64,000 nucleotides of DNA from Helicobacter trogontum (lineage in GTDB: Bacteria > Campylobacterota > Campylobacteria > Campylobacterales > Helicobacteraceae), in NCBI RefSeq assembly GCF_000765905.2, contig NZ_JRPL02000003.1, positions 1 to 64,000 on the forward strand, written 5' to 3'. Made by a program: the position numbers and the translations under genes. The notes under the pieces are model-generated. The model searched no databases, had not been told where the DNA came from, and saw only the letters and a list, made by a program, of their open reading frames with translations. Below are positions 19,540 to 26,895 of the stretch, piece after piece (position 1 is the stretch's first letter; every line of letters starts with the position of its first letter).

Positions 19540-19546
19540 ATATCGG
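19540..19546 (-). promoter_or_regulatory. CCGATAT motif upstream of the leftward block
   Basis: Coding strand TTTTCCGATATTTGCTTT; 56 nt separate it from the ATG at 19483. It probably drives the leftward structural genes. It pairs with the oppositely oriented copy at 20150 across the divergent region. Confidence 0.5.
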
Positions 19547-19662
19547 AAAAGGGTTAAAATAGATCGACATAGACTATGATATACTTTTTAATGCTCGTTT
19601 GTAGCTTTAAATAATACATAAAAAAGGGGTGTAACTTCCCTTTTAGCTTGTTGTAGGATATA

Positions 19663-19941
19663 ATGATGTTTTTTAGGATATTTTTTCTTTGCGGTATGCA
19701 AGTGGGTATGCTTTATAGTGCTTGTGAATGTATGTGTGTGAATGGACATGTTGAGGCAGTTTGTCAGAAGAGTTATGAGGTGCGTCCCGTATGCACACCC
19801 AGAGTATGCCCTATTACTCCCCCAAGCATAGCACCTATTGAAAGCCCACAACTTCCCCCTTTAGGCACAACTTCATGTCATCAAGCACAAGTTTATAATG
19901 AATATACAAGGCAATATGAATGGCAAAGGATTTGTCAATAG
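19663..19941 (+). CDS. Small secreted Cys/Pro-rich phage protein
   Basis: 92 residues. The N-terminus is a signal peptide or lipoprotein-like segment (FFRIFFLCGMQVGMLYSA), followed by CECMCVNGHVEAVC and a Pro-rich stretch with CTPRVCPITPPSIAPI, ending QYEWQRICQ. I recognise this as a small family found in many tailed phages of Gram-negative bacteria (Cys-pair head, CPI.PPSI.PI centre, C-terminal YEW..C), of unknown function. TATAAT overlaps the start region (19660). The second ATG (19666) is an equally good start. The Cys residues suggest disulphides in the periplasm. Confidence 0.6.
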   Translation: MMFFRIFFLCGMQVGMLYSACECMCVNGHVEAVCQKSYEVRPVCTPRVCPITPPSIAPIESPQLPPLGTTSCHQAQVYNEYTRQYEWQRICQ

Positions 19942-20149
19942 CTCTATAACATATACTCTTTGATTCTATCTAGGAACAATGAAAAATAATTTTATATTTT
20001 CTATACTGAATATATAAGTCAAGCAATTTATAGATATGACTACTAGAATAATCCAATTAATATAGAGATACTTTAGATTTCTATAACTTAAAATACAAAA
20101 TAACTCCAATAACTAGAATATATAAGGTACATAAAAGAGCAAATATTCA

Positions 20150-20156
20150 CCGATAT
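20150..20156 (+). promoter_or_regulatory. CCGATAT motif upstream of the rightward block
   Basis: TTCACCGATATTTTTTT; 57 nt separate it from the GTG at 20214. GCAAATAT lies just upstream. Same arrangement as the three copies on the other strand. Confidence 0.5.
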
Positions 20157-20213
20157 TTTTTTTATTTTATTTTTTTGCTAGACTTTGGTCAAAAAGCTAG
20201 AAAGGATATTGAA

Positions 20214-20606
20214 GTGGATATGCGTGAATTAGACTTTAATGTAACAAAAGCAGTATTAAAAAATGCTTATGGAACGCAAATTAATGTCTATGAAAACACT
20301 AACAAGCTTCCTATCAATACTTGTAGAGACCATTATGATAGTAATTTAGGTATTTTATATATACATGAGGGTAAGGGCAAGTTAAGCCTTGATCTAGCTT
20401 TAAAACCTTTATTACATCTTAAAGCAGCTTTACTACATGAGAGCTTTATAAATGAGCTTGATAAGGCTTTAGTAGGCGAGAAATATAATACAAAGCTTTT
20501 TAAAAATGCAGTAGATGAGTTTAAACTCATTAATAACTTTGAAAAAGAAATAAAGCATGATGATTTCATAGAGACGCTAAACAAACTTATAGCAAATATA
20601 GCCTAA
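20214..20606 (+). CDS. Prophage protein of unknown function, first gene of rightward block
   Basis: About 130 residues. The frame is open from a TTG at 20175, but GTG 20214 is preferred: AAAGGA lies seven bases upstream and the spacing from CCGATAT then equals that of the other units. ATG 20220 is possible too. The protein starts VDMRELDFNVTKAVLK; it is mixed alpha/beta, with a mid-segment SNLGILYIHEGKGKLSLD and a charged helical C-terminus. No family recognised. Confidence 0.5.
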   Translation: MDMRELDFNVTKAVLKNAYGTQINVYENTNKLPINTCRDHYDSNLGILYIHEGKGKLSLDLALKPLLHLKAALLHESFINELDKALVGEKYNTKLFKNAVDEFKLINNFEKEIKHDDFIETLNKLIANIA

Positions 20607-20616
20607 GGAGTGCAAT

Positions 20617-21108
20617 ATGGCAATGCAGACACAAACACTTTTAGAAGCAGCAACTGAAAACAAAGAGGAAGCAAAGAAAGCCACAAAGAAAGAACAAGCA
20701 ATAATGCAGACACAAACACTTTTAGAAGCAGCAACTGAAAACAAAGAGGAAGCAAAGAAAGCCACAAAGAAAGAACAAGCAATAATGCAAGATGCAAGCA
20801 TGTCCCATACACATACAAATCTTGAAAGCTTTAAGAACTCTCTTAGCTCTCAAGAAAAAAAGACATTAAATCAATTCATGCAAAGTAGCGTATTTGATAG
20901 CTTTATGACGTATTTAGAAGGTTTCTTTAGAGACAAAGACACCATAATCCATCGCATTAATTGCTTTTGTTTTAAGGCAAAAGAAGATGTAAGTATTCGC
21001 ATACACGGAAGAATCTATACGATTAAACAAGGTGAGATTGTTTATGTGCAAAAAGATAGCTTTGGGAATGCGATGTTAAGAAATAATAAGCTAGAAAGGA
21101 TTATATAA
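20617..21108 (+). CDS. Prophage protein with duplicated 27-residue N-terminal repeat
   Basis: 163 residues; ATG at 20617 after AAGGAG. Residues 3-29 and 30-56 are identical copies of a Lys/Glu/Ala-rich helical segment (MQTQTLLEAATENKEEAKKA...). The remainder (about 60-163) contains a helical part and a small beta-rich domain (VSIRIHGRIYTIKQGEIVYV). No function recognised. Its stop overlaps the start of the next gene by one base, so they are translationally coupled. Placement before scaffold and capsid genes suggests a head-assembly role. Confidence 0.55.
   Translation: MAMQTQTLLEAATENKEEAKKATKKEQAIMQTQTLLEAATENKEEAKKATKKEQAIMQDASMSHTHTNLESFKNSLSSQEKKTLNQFMQSSVFDSFMTYLEGFFRDKDTIIHRINCFCFKAKEDVSIRIHGRIYTIKQGEIVYVQKDSFGNAMLRNNKLERII
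20623..20784 (+). repeat. Perfect 81-bp tandem duplication
   Basis: Two exact 81-bp copies (20623-20703 and 20704-20784), in frame within the gene, beginning ATGCAGACACAAACAC. The perfect identity points to a recent slippage or unequal-recombination event; the frame is preserved. Confidence 0.95.
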
Positions 21109-21761
21109 TGGAAAACAATATGCTACAACAACAAGAACAAGAGCCATTACTTCCCCCACAAGGAGCAGGAGAAGCAGCCCCAGCTTTAAAGCCTAGCAAT
21201 CCTTTTGACACTAAAGGACAAGAACAGGAGTTAAGCGTATTAGAACAAGAGCTCAATGAGAGCTTAAGTGCTCTAGATAGCGATTTTGCAAATTTTTATG
21301 CAGAAAATATGCCAGAAGATGTTGAAGAGCTATTTTTTGAAGATAGGGTATCTTTTCTTATTGAAGTAGAAAAAGCAAAGGTTGAATATGTGCAAGAAAA
21401 AATAGGACCTATGCAGCAAAGAAAGCAAGAGCTTACGCAAACAATAGAGCAAAACAAACAAGGTTCAGCTATTTGGGAAGCACAAACTGCATTTTCTGCA
21501 GCACACCCAGAAGCTGATTTAGACGAACTATTGAAATTTTATAATGAGAATTTAAGCCCTAAACAAAAGCAAGAGCTAGAAAGAGAGGGAGATTTATTAA
21601 AAACTTATGAAAAAGTATATGAGTATATGCAAGGTGGAGCACAAAAAGAGGAAGGGAAGTCAAAAAGAGACCTCCCAAAACAAACAAATGCACAATTTGG
21701 AAATGCAAAAGGGCTAGATCTTGATTTAAACGATAGCGATCTCCCAATAAACAGGAGATAA
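21108..21761 (+). CDS. Capsid scaffold-like protein
   Basis: 217 residues, acidic and Gln/Glu-rich, with Pro/Gln-rich N-terminus (LLPPQGAGEAAPALKP), coiled-coil middle (about 40-135) and a basic C-terminal end (GKSKRDLPKQT, PINRR). Length, acidity, helix content and a position two genes before the major capsid gene fit a scaffold of short-tailed phages. No protease motif. Inference from composition and synteny only. Confidence 0.5.
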   Translation: MENNMLQQQEQEPLLPPQGAGEAAPALKPSNPFDTKGQEQELSVLEQELNESLSALDSDFANFYAENMPEDVEELFFEDRVSFLIEVEKAKVEYVQEKIGPMQQRKQELTQTIEQNKQGSAIWEAQTAFSAAHPEADLDELLKFYNENLSPKQKQELEREGDLLKTYEKVYEYMQGGAQKEEGKSKRDLPKQTNAQFGNAKGLDLDLNDSDLPINRR

Positions 21762-21772
21762 AAAGATATTGG

Positions 21773-21854
21773 AGTGTCCTTGCGGTCATAAACTAGAAGT
21801 TATAAGTTTATCTTCTTCCTTCTTATAACTCTTTTTTATGACTACAAGGGCACT
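21773..21854. other. Large stem-loop between scaffold and capsid-region genes
   Basis: Three successive paired segments: AGTGTCCTTG (21773-21782) with CAAGGGCACT (21845-21854), one G-T pair; GTCATAA (21785-21791) with TTATGAC (21837-21843); GTTATAAG (21799-21806) with CTTATAAC (21822-21829), around a pyrimidine-rich loop. It ends 33 bases before the next start codon. It could be an RNA processing or attenuation site, or mRNA stabiliser. Confidence 0.6.
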
Positions 21855-21887
21855 CATTCATTTTCACATCAACATAAAGGAGAAAAA

Positions 21888-22526
21888 ATGCCTATTCAAA
21901 GCTATAACCCAAGTGTTTTCATACAACGAATAGAATCTGTTGGAGAAAATGCCACAAAACAAATCGTAGTCAATACGACAGACCCCTTGCAAGTTGCACA
22001 TAGTATTAATATCTTAGGCATTGATTATTTAATAGTAAATATAGACGCAGAGACAAAGATTGTAACACTAGATAAGGATAGAAATGCAAACATTGACTTA
22101 GCACAAACGCCAACCATTGAGGTAAGACAAAATGTTCCCGATCAAAATATAGAAATTAATACACCCATCCCAATTACTGATACAGAGAGAAAAGAAAAGC
22201 TTTTTGCTTTACAAGCAGATCTGTATCAAAGAAAGCTAAACAAAGCACAAGAGTTGCTAGGAACAAACTATTATGGTATGAGACATGCACTAGATTCTGA
22301 AATTAGGAGTTATCTTGGCACATTTAATGATATTCATACACCTATATTAAAAGTGCTATCAAGATCTAGTGGCGAGAGTGTAGAAGTTGTATCAACAAAG
22401 CTGAAAAAAAGTATTGTGGAGTTTGAAAAGGCTAAGCAAATCTTAGAGACAAACTTTATTAATCTAGCTATTAAGGTAACACAAGCTCAAAGCAAGCAAG
22501 AATTAGACGCAATTAGCTTGGCTTAA
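21888..22526 (+). CDS. Prophage protein of unknown function near capsid gene
   Basis: 212 residues; ATG at 21888 after AAAGGAG. Residues 1-110 are beta-rich (FIQRIESVG, DYLIVNIDAETKIVTL), residues 110-212 are helical. No signal peptide or membrane segment. A head-associated or minor structural protein is likely from position between scaffold and major capsid genes, but no family is recognised. Confidence 0.5.
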   Translation: MPIQSYNPSVFIQRIESVGENATKQIVVNTTDPLQVAHSINILGIDYLIVNIDAETKIVTLDKDRNANIDLAQTPTIEVRQNVPDQNIEINTPIPITDTERKEKLFALQADLYQRKLNKAQELLGTNYYGMRHALDSEIRSYLGTFNDIHTPILKVLSRSSGESVEVVSTKLKKSIVEFEKAKQILETNFINLAIKVTQAQSKQELDAISLA

Positions 22527-22569
22527 AGTAACTGCAAATGCAAGCAAAATTTAAAGAAAGGAAATACAA

Positions 22570-22956
22570 ATGGCAACAACATATATAGAGCAATTTGTAA
22601 GATGTAATGCTTTTTTAGAAGAAAAAGAAATCAACCTAGCAGATTTAAAGCAAGGCATAAATACCATTAGTGCATTGCCTGAAAATCATATTTGTATGGG
22701 TATTGATATTGAAGTAGTAGAGGCAGGGACTGGCACCCTTGATATTGGTGTAAAAGATGATCCTAATTACTTTATTAGCAACATAGATTTAAGTGTGGTA
22801 AAAAACAATGCTTCATCTGTTCGTTTAAGCACTAAGGGCAGATTATATCCTATTGTTATCGACCTTAAGGCAGCACAAACAGGTGGCAAAATCATCTTTA
22901 GATTACACATGTTTGGCAATGAAGTCAGAATGAAAGATTACACATTAAGCGTCTAA
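22570..22956 (+). CDS. Small beta-rich head-associated protein, candidate capsid decoration protein
   Basis: 128 residues; ATG at 22570 after AAAGGAAA. Beta-rich, with short hydrophobic alternation (GTLDIGVKDDPNYFI, GGKIIFRLHMFGNEV) and no catalytic motif. It sits 26 bases before the major capsid gene. Proteins of this size and fold next to N4-gp56-type capsid genes are often decoration or head-stabilising proteins. The assignment is by context. Confidence 0.45.
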   Translation: MATTYIEQFVRCNAFLEEKEINLADLKQGINTISALPENHICMGIDIEVVEAGTGTLDIGVKDDPNYFISNIDLSVVKNNASSVRLSTKGRLYPIVIDLKAAQTGGKIIFRLHMFGNEVRMKDYTLSV

Positions 22957-22982
22957 ATTAAAATCTAGGAAAAGGAAATACA

Positions 22983-24164
22983 ATGGCTAATGAGCATATA
23001 AAATATGATAGTTTAGGACAACATCCCTATGTCAATGAAGAGATAGCAAGTGATATAGAAAAAGGATATTGGTCTGATAGTCTTTTTGACTTTTACACAG
23101 GAAGTGGTGCTGATAGAATAATAAGACAATATAAAATCACAGATTTAAGCCCTTTTACTGCAAGATTAAAAGGCAAGAGTTATGGTGATGGTGTTATAGG
23201 GAATGCAAATATTGCTGATAACCTTGATGAAATGGATTGGTATGCAAGGACACTAAGTCCAGAAGTCATTGCAAATGGATTCCAAAGTGAGATTGATATT
23301 TATTCAAACACAAAGAATATAGACTTTATAAAAGAGTGTAAAGAAAATCTTATTCAATGGTTTAGTGAAAGAAGTGATAGATTTATCATCGCAAATCTCA
23401 CAAACAATCTTACCAATGTTGTATGTGCTTCAGCCGCTGCTGCAAATGGTATTCATGCTTATAATAATGGTGATAGTGTTAGAAGTATGTGTGCAAAAGT
23501 ATCAGCTGGTGATGTATGCAGTGTGCAATCTATCCGTAGGCTTATATTCTGTGCTAAAAATGGCATTGGATTAGATGGTAAAGAAAGCTTTGTGATAAAA
23601 CCCACAAGAGTGCAAGTAAAAACTATGGGTGAAGCACAATTTATCAGTAAAGTATATCTCCTCTTTATTGATAGTTATCAAGCAGAACAGCTAAAAAGTG
23701 ATCCAGAATGGCGAGAAATGCAAGCAGTCAATCATAATCAGGGTTTAGAGCATTCATTCTTTACAGGTTTTTTAGGTAAGATTGATAATTGTTGGATTAT
23801 AGAACTTCCCACTTGGAGCAAAGAACAAGCAGGATTACTTCATAGCGAGGTAGACAATAATCAGTTTGCAAAATATGTAAATAAAGACGCTGAACTCATG
23901 AGCGTAAATGATTATCATGGAAATAATCAAGCCACTTCAATTGGCTTTTTACTTGGTGCTAGTGCATGTATATATGCAAATAATGGCAATATTCGTCTTT
24001 TAACACAAAAAGCAGACATGAACAGGAAAACGCTTGTTGCAGCTGATAAGATCATAGGGGTAAGAAAAGCAGTATTTGATGCTATTAAAAGTGGTGGTAA
24101 TCATAACTCGATTTATCATGGGAAAGACTTTGGCGTAATTGGTTATATCACTTCTAAGGAATAA
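22983..24164 (+). CDS. Major capsid protein, N4-gp56/DUF4043 family
   Basis: 393 residues; ATG at 22983 after AAAAGGAAA. It matches the N4-gp56-type HK97-fold capsid proteins: an N-terminal GADRIIRQYKI segment, then the LKGKSYGDGVIGN loop, a helix with LIQWFSERSDRFI (spine helix, D..R/I), and a C-terminal YHGKDFGVIGY. The protein forms the capsid shell. Length is close to the family's 350-420. Stop at 24164 and the next start at 24167 are nearly contiguous. Confidence 0.8.
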   Translation: MANEHIKYDSLGQHPYVNEEIASDIEKGYWSDSLFDFYTGSGADRIIRQYKITDLSPFTARLKGKSYGDGVIGNANIADNLDEMDWYARTLSPEVIANGFQSEIDIYSNTKNIDFIKECKENLIQWFSERSDRFIIANLTNNLTNVVCASAAAANGIHAYNNGDSVRSMCAKVSAGDVCSVQSIRRLIFCAKNGIGLDGKESFVIKPTRVQVKTMGEAQFISKVYLLFIDSYQAEQLKSDPEWREMQAVNHNQGLEHSFFTGFLGKIDNCWIIELPTWSKEQAGLLHSEVDNNQFAKYVNKDAELMSVNDYHGNNQATSIGFLLGASACIYANNGNIRLLTQKADMNRKTLVAADKIIGVRKAVFDAIKSGGNHNSIYHGKDFGVIGYITSKE

Positions 24165-24166
24165 GA

Positions 24167-25063
24167 ATGAAAGCAGTTGCAGGGATTTTTTATGCCAATA
24201 TTATTGCTAATAAAGTTTCATGGATTTTTACTCAAGAAGACATGCCAGAATGGAATGAAAATGATCTTTTGGTTGTTCCCATTCCACATGAGCTTGTTGG
24301 CAAAGTAAAAGTTGGCACAGAATATAGAGAGAATAACTTTATATTCAATGAGGATATTTTTACGGAGCAAGATGTAGTCTATGGTGTGCTTGGGATACAA
24401 AATGAGCTTTTATATGTTTTTACAAAAGAAGAGAGAGAAAGCTATGGAAAAAATGAGAAAGTTGTCATCATTCCAGAGAATCAAAGACAAGAGGTTATAT
24501 TTGGTAACATCTATGACGAATCTACACAAAGCTTTATACTTGATGTAGAGCATGTTAGAGGGCTTTATATACAAAAAGCAAATAATGAATATAATAATAT
24601 TATCAATGCTGTTATGGGCGAAGTTACTCCAATATCTGAAATGATTTCTTGGGAAACTCAAGAAAGAGAAGCAAAAATCTATCTTGAAACAAAAGATGCC
24701 TCACAAGCAACAAGCATTGCATTAATGGCAAATGCACAAGAAAGAGGTTTAGACGAGTTTGCAAATAAAGTATTAGAAAAAGCACAAAAATACAGAATTG
24801 CAAGTAGCTTTTTGATTGGATATAGGCAAAAGGTTATACGTGCTTTAGAAAACGCTCTTGATATTGCAGGTCTTTCTAATGCAAGGTTTGATTCAAACTT
24901 TGCATTAGAGCAATTGCAAGTCATGATGAATAGTTTGCAAACTGCAGAATCTGGCAATACAACAGAGCAGCAAACTAGCCAAGATGCTTCTAACAACACA
25001 CAACAAGCCACTACGCAAAATACACAGCCTAAAACTGCAGCAACAGCAAAAAAAAACTACTAG
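24167..25063 (+). CDS. Prophage protein with DUF4376-like domain
   Basis: 298 residues; ATG at 24167, AAGGA overlapping the capsid stop. The N-terminal 130 residues are beta-rich. Residues about 155-240 resemble DUF4376 (ISWETQEREAKIYLETKDA..., then ...FANKVLEKAQKYRI and a Gln-Lys helix), a domain of tail-fibre and tail-fibre-assembly proteins. The C-terminal 45 residues are Thr/Gln/Asn/Ala-rich and end in Lys-rich sequence. A DUF4376 protein directly behind a capsid gene is unusual. Function inferred only. Confidence 0.5.
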   Translation: MKAVAGIFYANIIANKVSWIFTQEDMPEWNENDLLVVPIPHELVGKVKVGTEYRENNFIFNEDIFTEQDVVYGVLGIQNELLYVFTKEERESYGKNEKVVIIPENQRQEVIFGNIYDESTQSFILDVEHVRGLYIQKANNEYNNIINAVMGEVTPISEMISWETQEREAKIYLETKDASQATSIALMANAQERGLDEFANKVLEKAQKYRIASSFLIGYRQKVIRALENALDIAGLSNARFDSNFALEQLQVMMNSLQTAESGNTTEQQTSQDASNNTQQATTQNTQPKTAATAKKNY

Positions 25064-25081
25064 TAAAAGTAAGGTATAGAT

Positions 25082-25519
25082 ATGTCTAAGTTCAGAGATC
25101 CATTGCATGTTAAGGTTTTAGATGATGGTAAGAGTTATCAGGTTATAGAATCTTTTACGTATTATTTAGAAGATGATAATGAATGTTTGCTTGTAGTAGA
25201 AAATGGCTTTATTACAGACTTTGCAAGTGTGCCTAGAATATTTTGGAGTATCTTTCCTCCTTTTGGTAGATACACAAAACCAGCAGTATTGCATGACAGA
25301 TTATGCGTAGCTTTTTTGAATAAGGAATTATGGAATAACGTGGCAATAAATGAGGCTAAATTGCCTGTTAAGCTACATAATCGTTTTGTACGAAGAAGTG
25401 AAGCTGATAAAATGTTTTTAGAGTCTATGAAATCTATTAAGGTGAATGTCTTTACACGTTATATATTGTATTTTAGCGTCCGTTTGTATGCTATATTACA
25501 ATATGGTAGGAAAGCCTAA
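25082..25519 (+). CDS. DUF1353 family phage protein
   Basis: 145 residues; ATG at 25082. It shows the DUF1353 core: GFITDFASVPRIFWSIFPPFGRYTKPAVLHD..C, with the conserved TDFASVPR and HD motifs, followed by R..AD..FL. DUF1353 proteins are common in tailed-phage genomes near lysis or tail genes; their biochemical role is unknown, though the DxxSVP and HD residues suggest a hydrolase-like fold. A hairpin terminator overlaps the end of the gene. Confidence 0.75.
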   Translation: MSKFRDPLHVKVLDDGKSYQVIESFTYYLEDDNECLLVVENGFITDFASVPRIFWSIFPPFGRYTKPAVLHDRLCVAFLNKELWNNVAINEAKLPVKLHNRFVRRSEADKMFLESMKSIKVNVFTRYILYFSVRLYAILQYGRKA

Positions 25520-25532
25520 GCCCCTTAGGCTT
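25512..25532 (+). terminator. Hairpin terminator after the DUF1353 gene
   Basis: Nine-base perfect arms (AAGCCTAAG / CTTAGGCTT) around a CCC loop, followed by AGGTTTCT. The left arm covers the last codons and stop of the gene. Likely intrinsic terminator or processing site separating the capsid genes from the membrane-protein cassette. Confidence 0.6.
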
Positions 25533-25749
25533 AGGTTTCTAAGATCCTTTTGATTGACACAAAAGAAGCAAAGGGGATTATTACTCCAAATATTTATAAC
25601 ATATAACTAATCCTTAAAAAGCTAAAAAATAGTGCATGATGCTGCATGTGTTCTTTTGTATAAAAATAAAACATATCTTTACTTTTCCCCTACCTTTTCT
25701 AAGGTCTCTTTGCTATTTTGTGTCATTCAAAAGGATTAAAGGAGTGATT

Positions 25750-26244
25750 GTGAAACCAATCTATGATTTTATAGCAAACTATTTTTATGTATTCATCGTG
25801 CCTTTTCTTAGTATTGCAGTGTATCTTTCTTTGCAGTATCTAACACGTGGCATGTCTTTTTTTATAGATGAAAGAGGTAATATTAAATGGAAGTTTTTAG
25901 TGTTTAGTGCTACCTTGCAATTCTTTGTAAGCATAATAATCACTTGGAGCGTTTTAAGTGCTTTTTCAAGTGATTTTTTAAGTGAATATGAAACAATCAA
26001 AATCACATCTGTTATTATTATAGGAGCAGCCCCTTTTAATATCACTATTCTTGTGTGGGTAGCCCTAAAGCTTGAAACCTACAAGATGATGAGAAGCAGA
26101 TATGGTGATGAGTTTATCCAAGATGACTTCTTTATAAAAGCTAGTGAAGTGCAAAAGATAGAAGATACAAGGACACATACAACAAAGCCTGATATAAAAG
26201 ATAGCTCCTATTCTATAAACACTCAAACAAAGGAGACAAAATGA
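25750..26244 (+). CDS. Three-span membrane protein, holin-like
   Basis: GTG at 25750 chosen because AAAGGAG lies five bases upstream (164 aa). Three hydrophobic segments: about 9-28 (FYVFIVPFLSIAVYLSLQYL), 45-68, and 82-105 (ITSVIIIGAAPFNITILVWV), then a hydrophilic Lys/Asp/Thr tail of about 55 residues. Size, topology and neighbourhood suit a phage holin, but no family is recognised. It ends in ATGA overlap with the next gene. Confidence 0.5.
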   Translation: MKPIYDFIANYFYVFIVPFLSIAVYLSLQYLTRGMSFFIDERGNIKWKFLVFSATLQFFVSIIITWSVLSAFSSDFLSEYETIKITSVIIIGAAPFNITILVWVALKLETYKMMRSRYGDEFIQDDFFIKASEVQKIEDTRTHTTKPDIKDSSYSINTQTKETK

Positions 26245-26387
26245 AAAAATCTGATTATTTTATACTCATTTTCATATTTTGTCTAGCTTTTGCCTATCTA
26301 GCTTATGAGCTATATATGATATATAGCATACAAACAGCATTGCAAAACCTTACTCTCATTCTACATAAAAAAGGACTTATCCTATGA
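26241..26387 (+). CDS. 48-aa single-span membrane peptide
   Basis: ATG at 26241 with AAGGAG upstream; stop TGA 26385-26387. MKKSDYF is followed by one transmembrane segment (ILIFIFCLAFAYLAYELY) and a short amphipathic tail. It overlaps both the upstream and the downstream gene by four bases, so all three are translationally coupled. Too short for most gene finders. A lysis accessory (spanin- or antiholin-like) or assembly factor is possible. Confidence 0.6.
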   Translation: MKKSDYFILIFIFCLAFAYLAYELYMIYSIQTALQNLTLILHKKGLIL

Positions 26388-26833
26388 CTAAAATCTTAAT
26401 GATTATTATTTCTCTAATTTTTATCCTATTTTACATGCAAATAAAAGATTTAAGGAGTGATTCTACAGCTATGAAAAAGGATATAAATCATATTGTAAGT
26501 ATGATCTCCTTATTAAAAGATAGATTAGACATAAAAGATAGGGAAATAGAGGAAAGGAATATGCAAATAGCCAAATACAATGCAAACTATGATGCCTTTA
26601 ATGGCACAGCTTGTATGCAATGTCATTTAGATAGTAATCATTTGCTACCTTATTCAGGTAAAGAGCTAATGGGTTTGGATGACTATATACGAGTTGTTAG
26701 AAATGGTATAGGAAATGTCATGCCAAGCTATATTAATAGTCCTAACAAAACGAGTAAAGATATTACAGATAGTGAGCTAAGAAGACAATATAAGATATTA
26801 AAAAACTTTACTGATAAAGTTAAAATACAATAA
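26384..26833 (+). CDS. Membrane-anchored monohaem c-type cytochrome encoded by the prophage
   Basis: 149 residues. Residues 1-19 form an N-terminal membrane anchor, 22-68 a charged coiled coil, and 70-120 a class I cytochrome c-like domain: Cys77-Met-Gln-Cys80-His81 (CxxCH) and a distal GIGNVMPSY with Met113 as probable sixth ligand. The protein would be periplasmic and use host cytochrome c maturation. The arrangement anchor + coiled coil resembles an inner-membrane spanin with a haem domain added. It overlaps the 48-aa gene by four bases. Haem binding is a strong motif prediction; purpose in a phage is unknown. Confidence 0.7.
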   Translation: MTKILMIIISLIFILFYMQIKDLRSDSTAMKKDINHIVSMISLLKDRLDIKDREIEERNMQIAKYNANYDAFNGTACMQCHLDSNHLLPYSGKELMGLDDYIRVVRNGIGNVMPSYINSPNKTSKDITDSELRRQYKILKNFTDKVKIQ

Positions 26834-26895
26834 AAACGACTAGATGAGCTTTATGTATGCTTTACTAGGTTTAATTTAATTATAAGGAGATCAAT

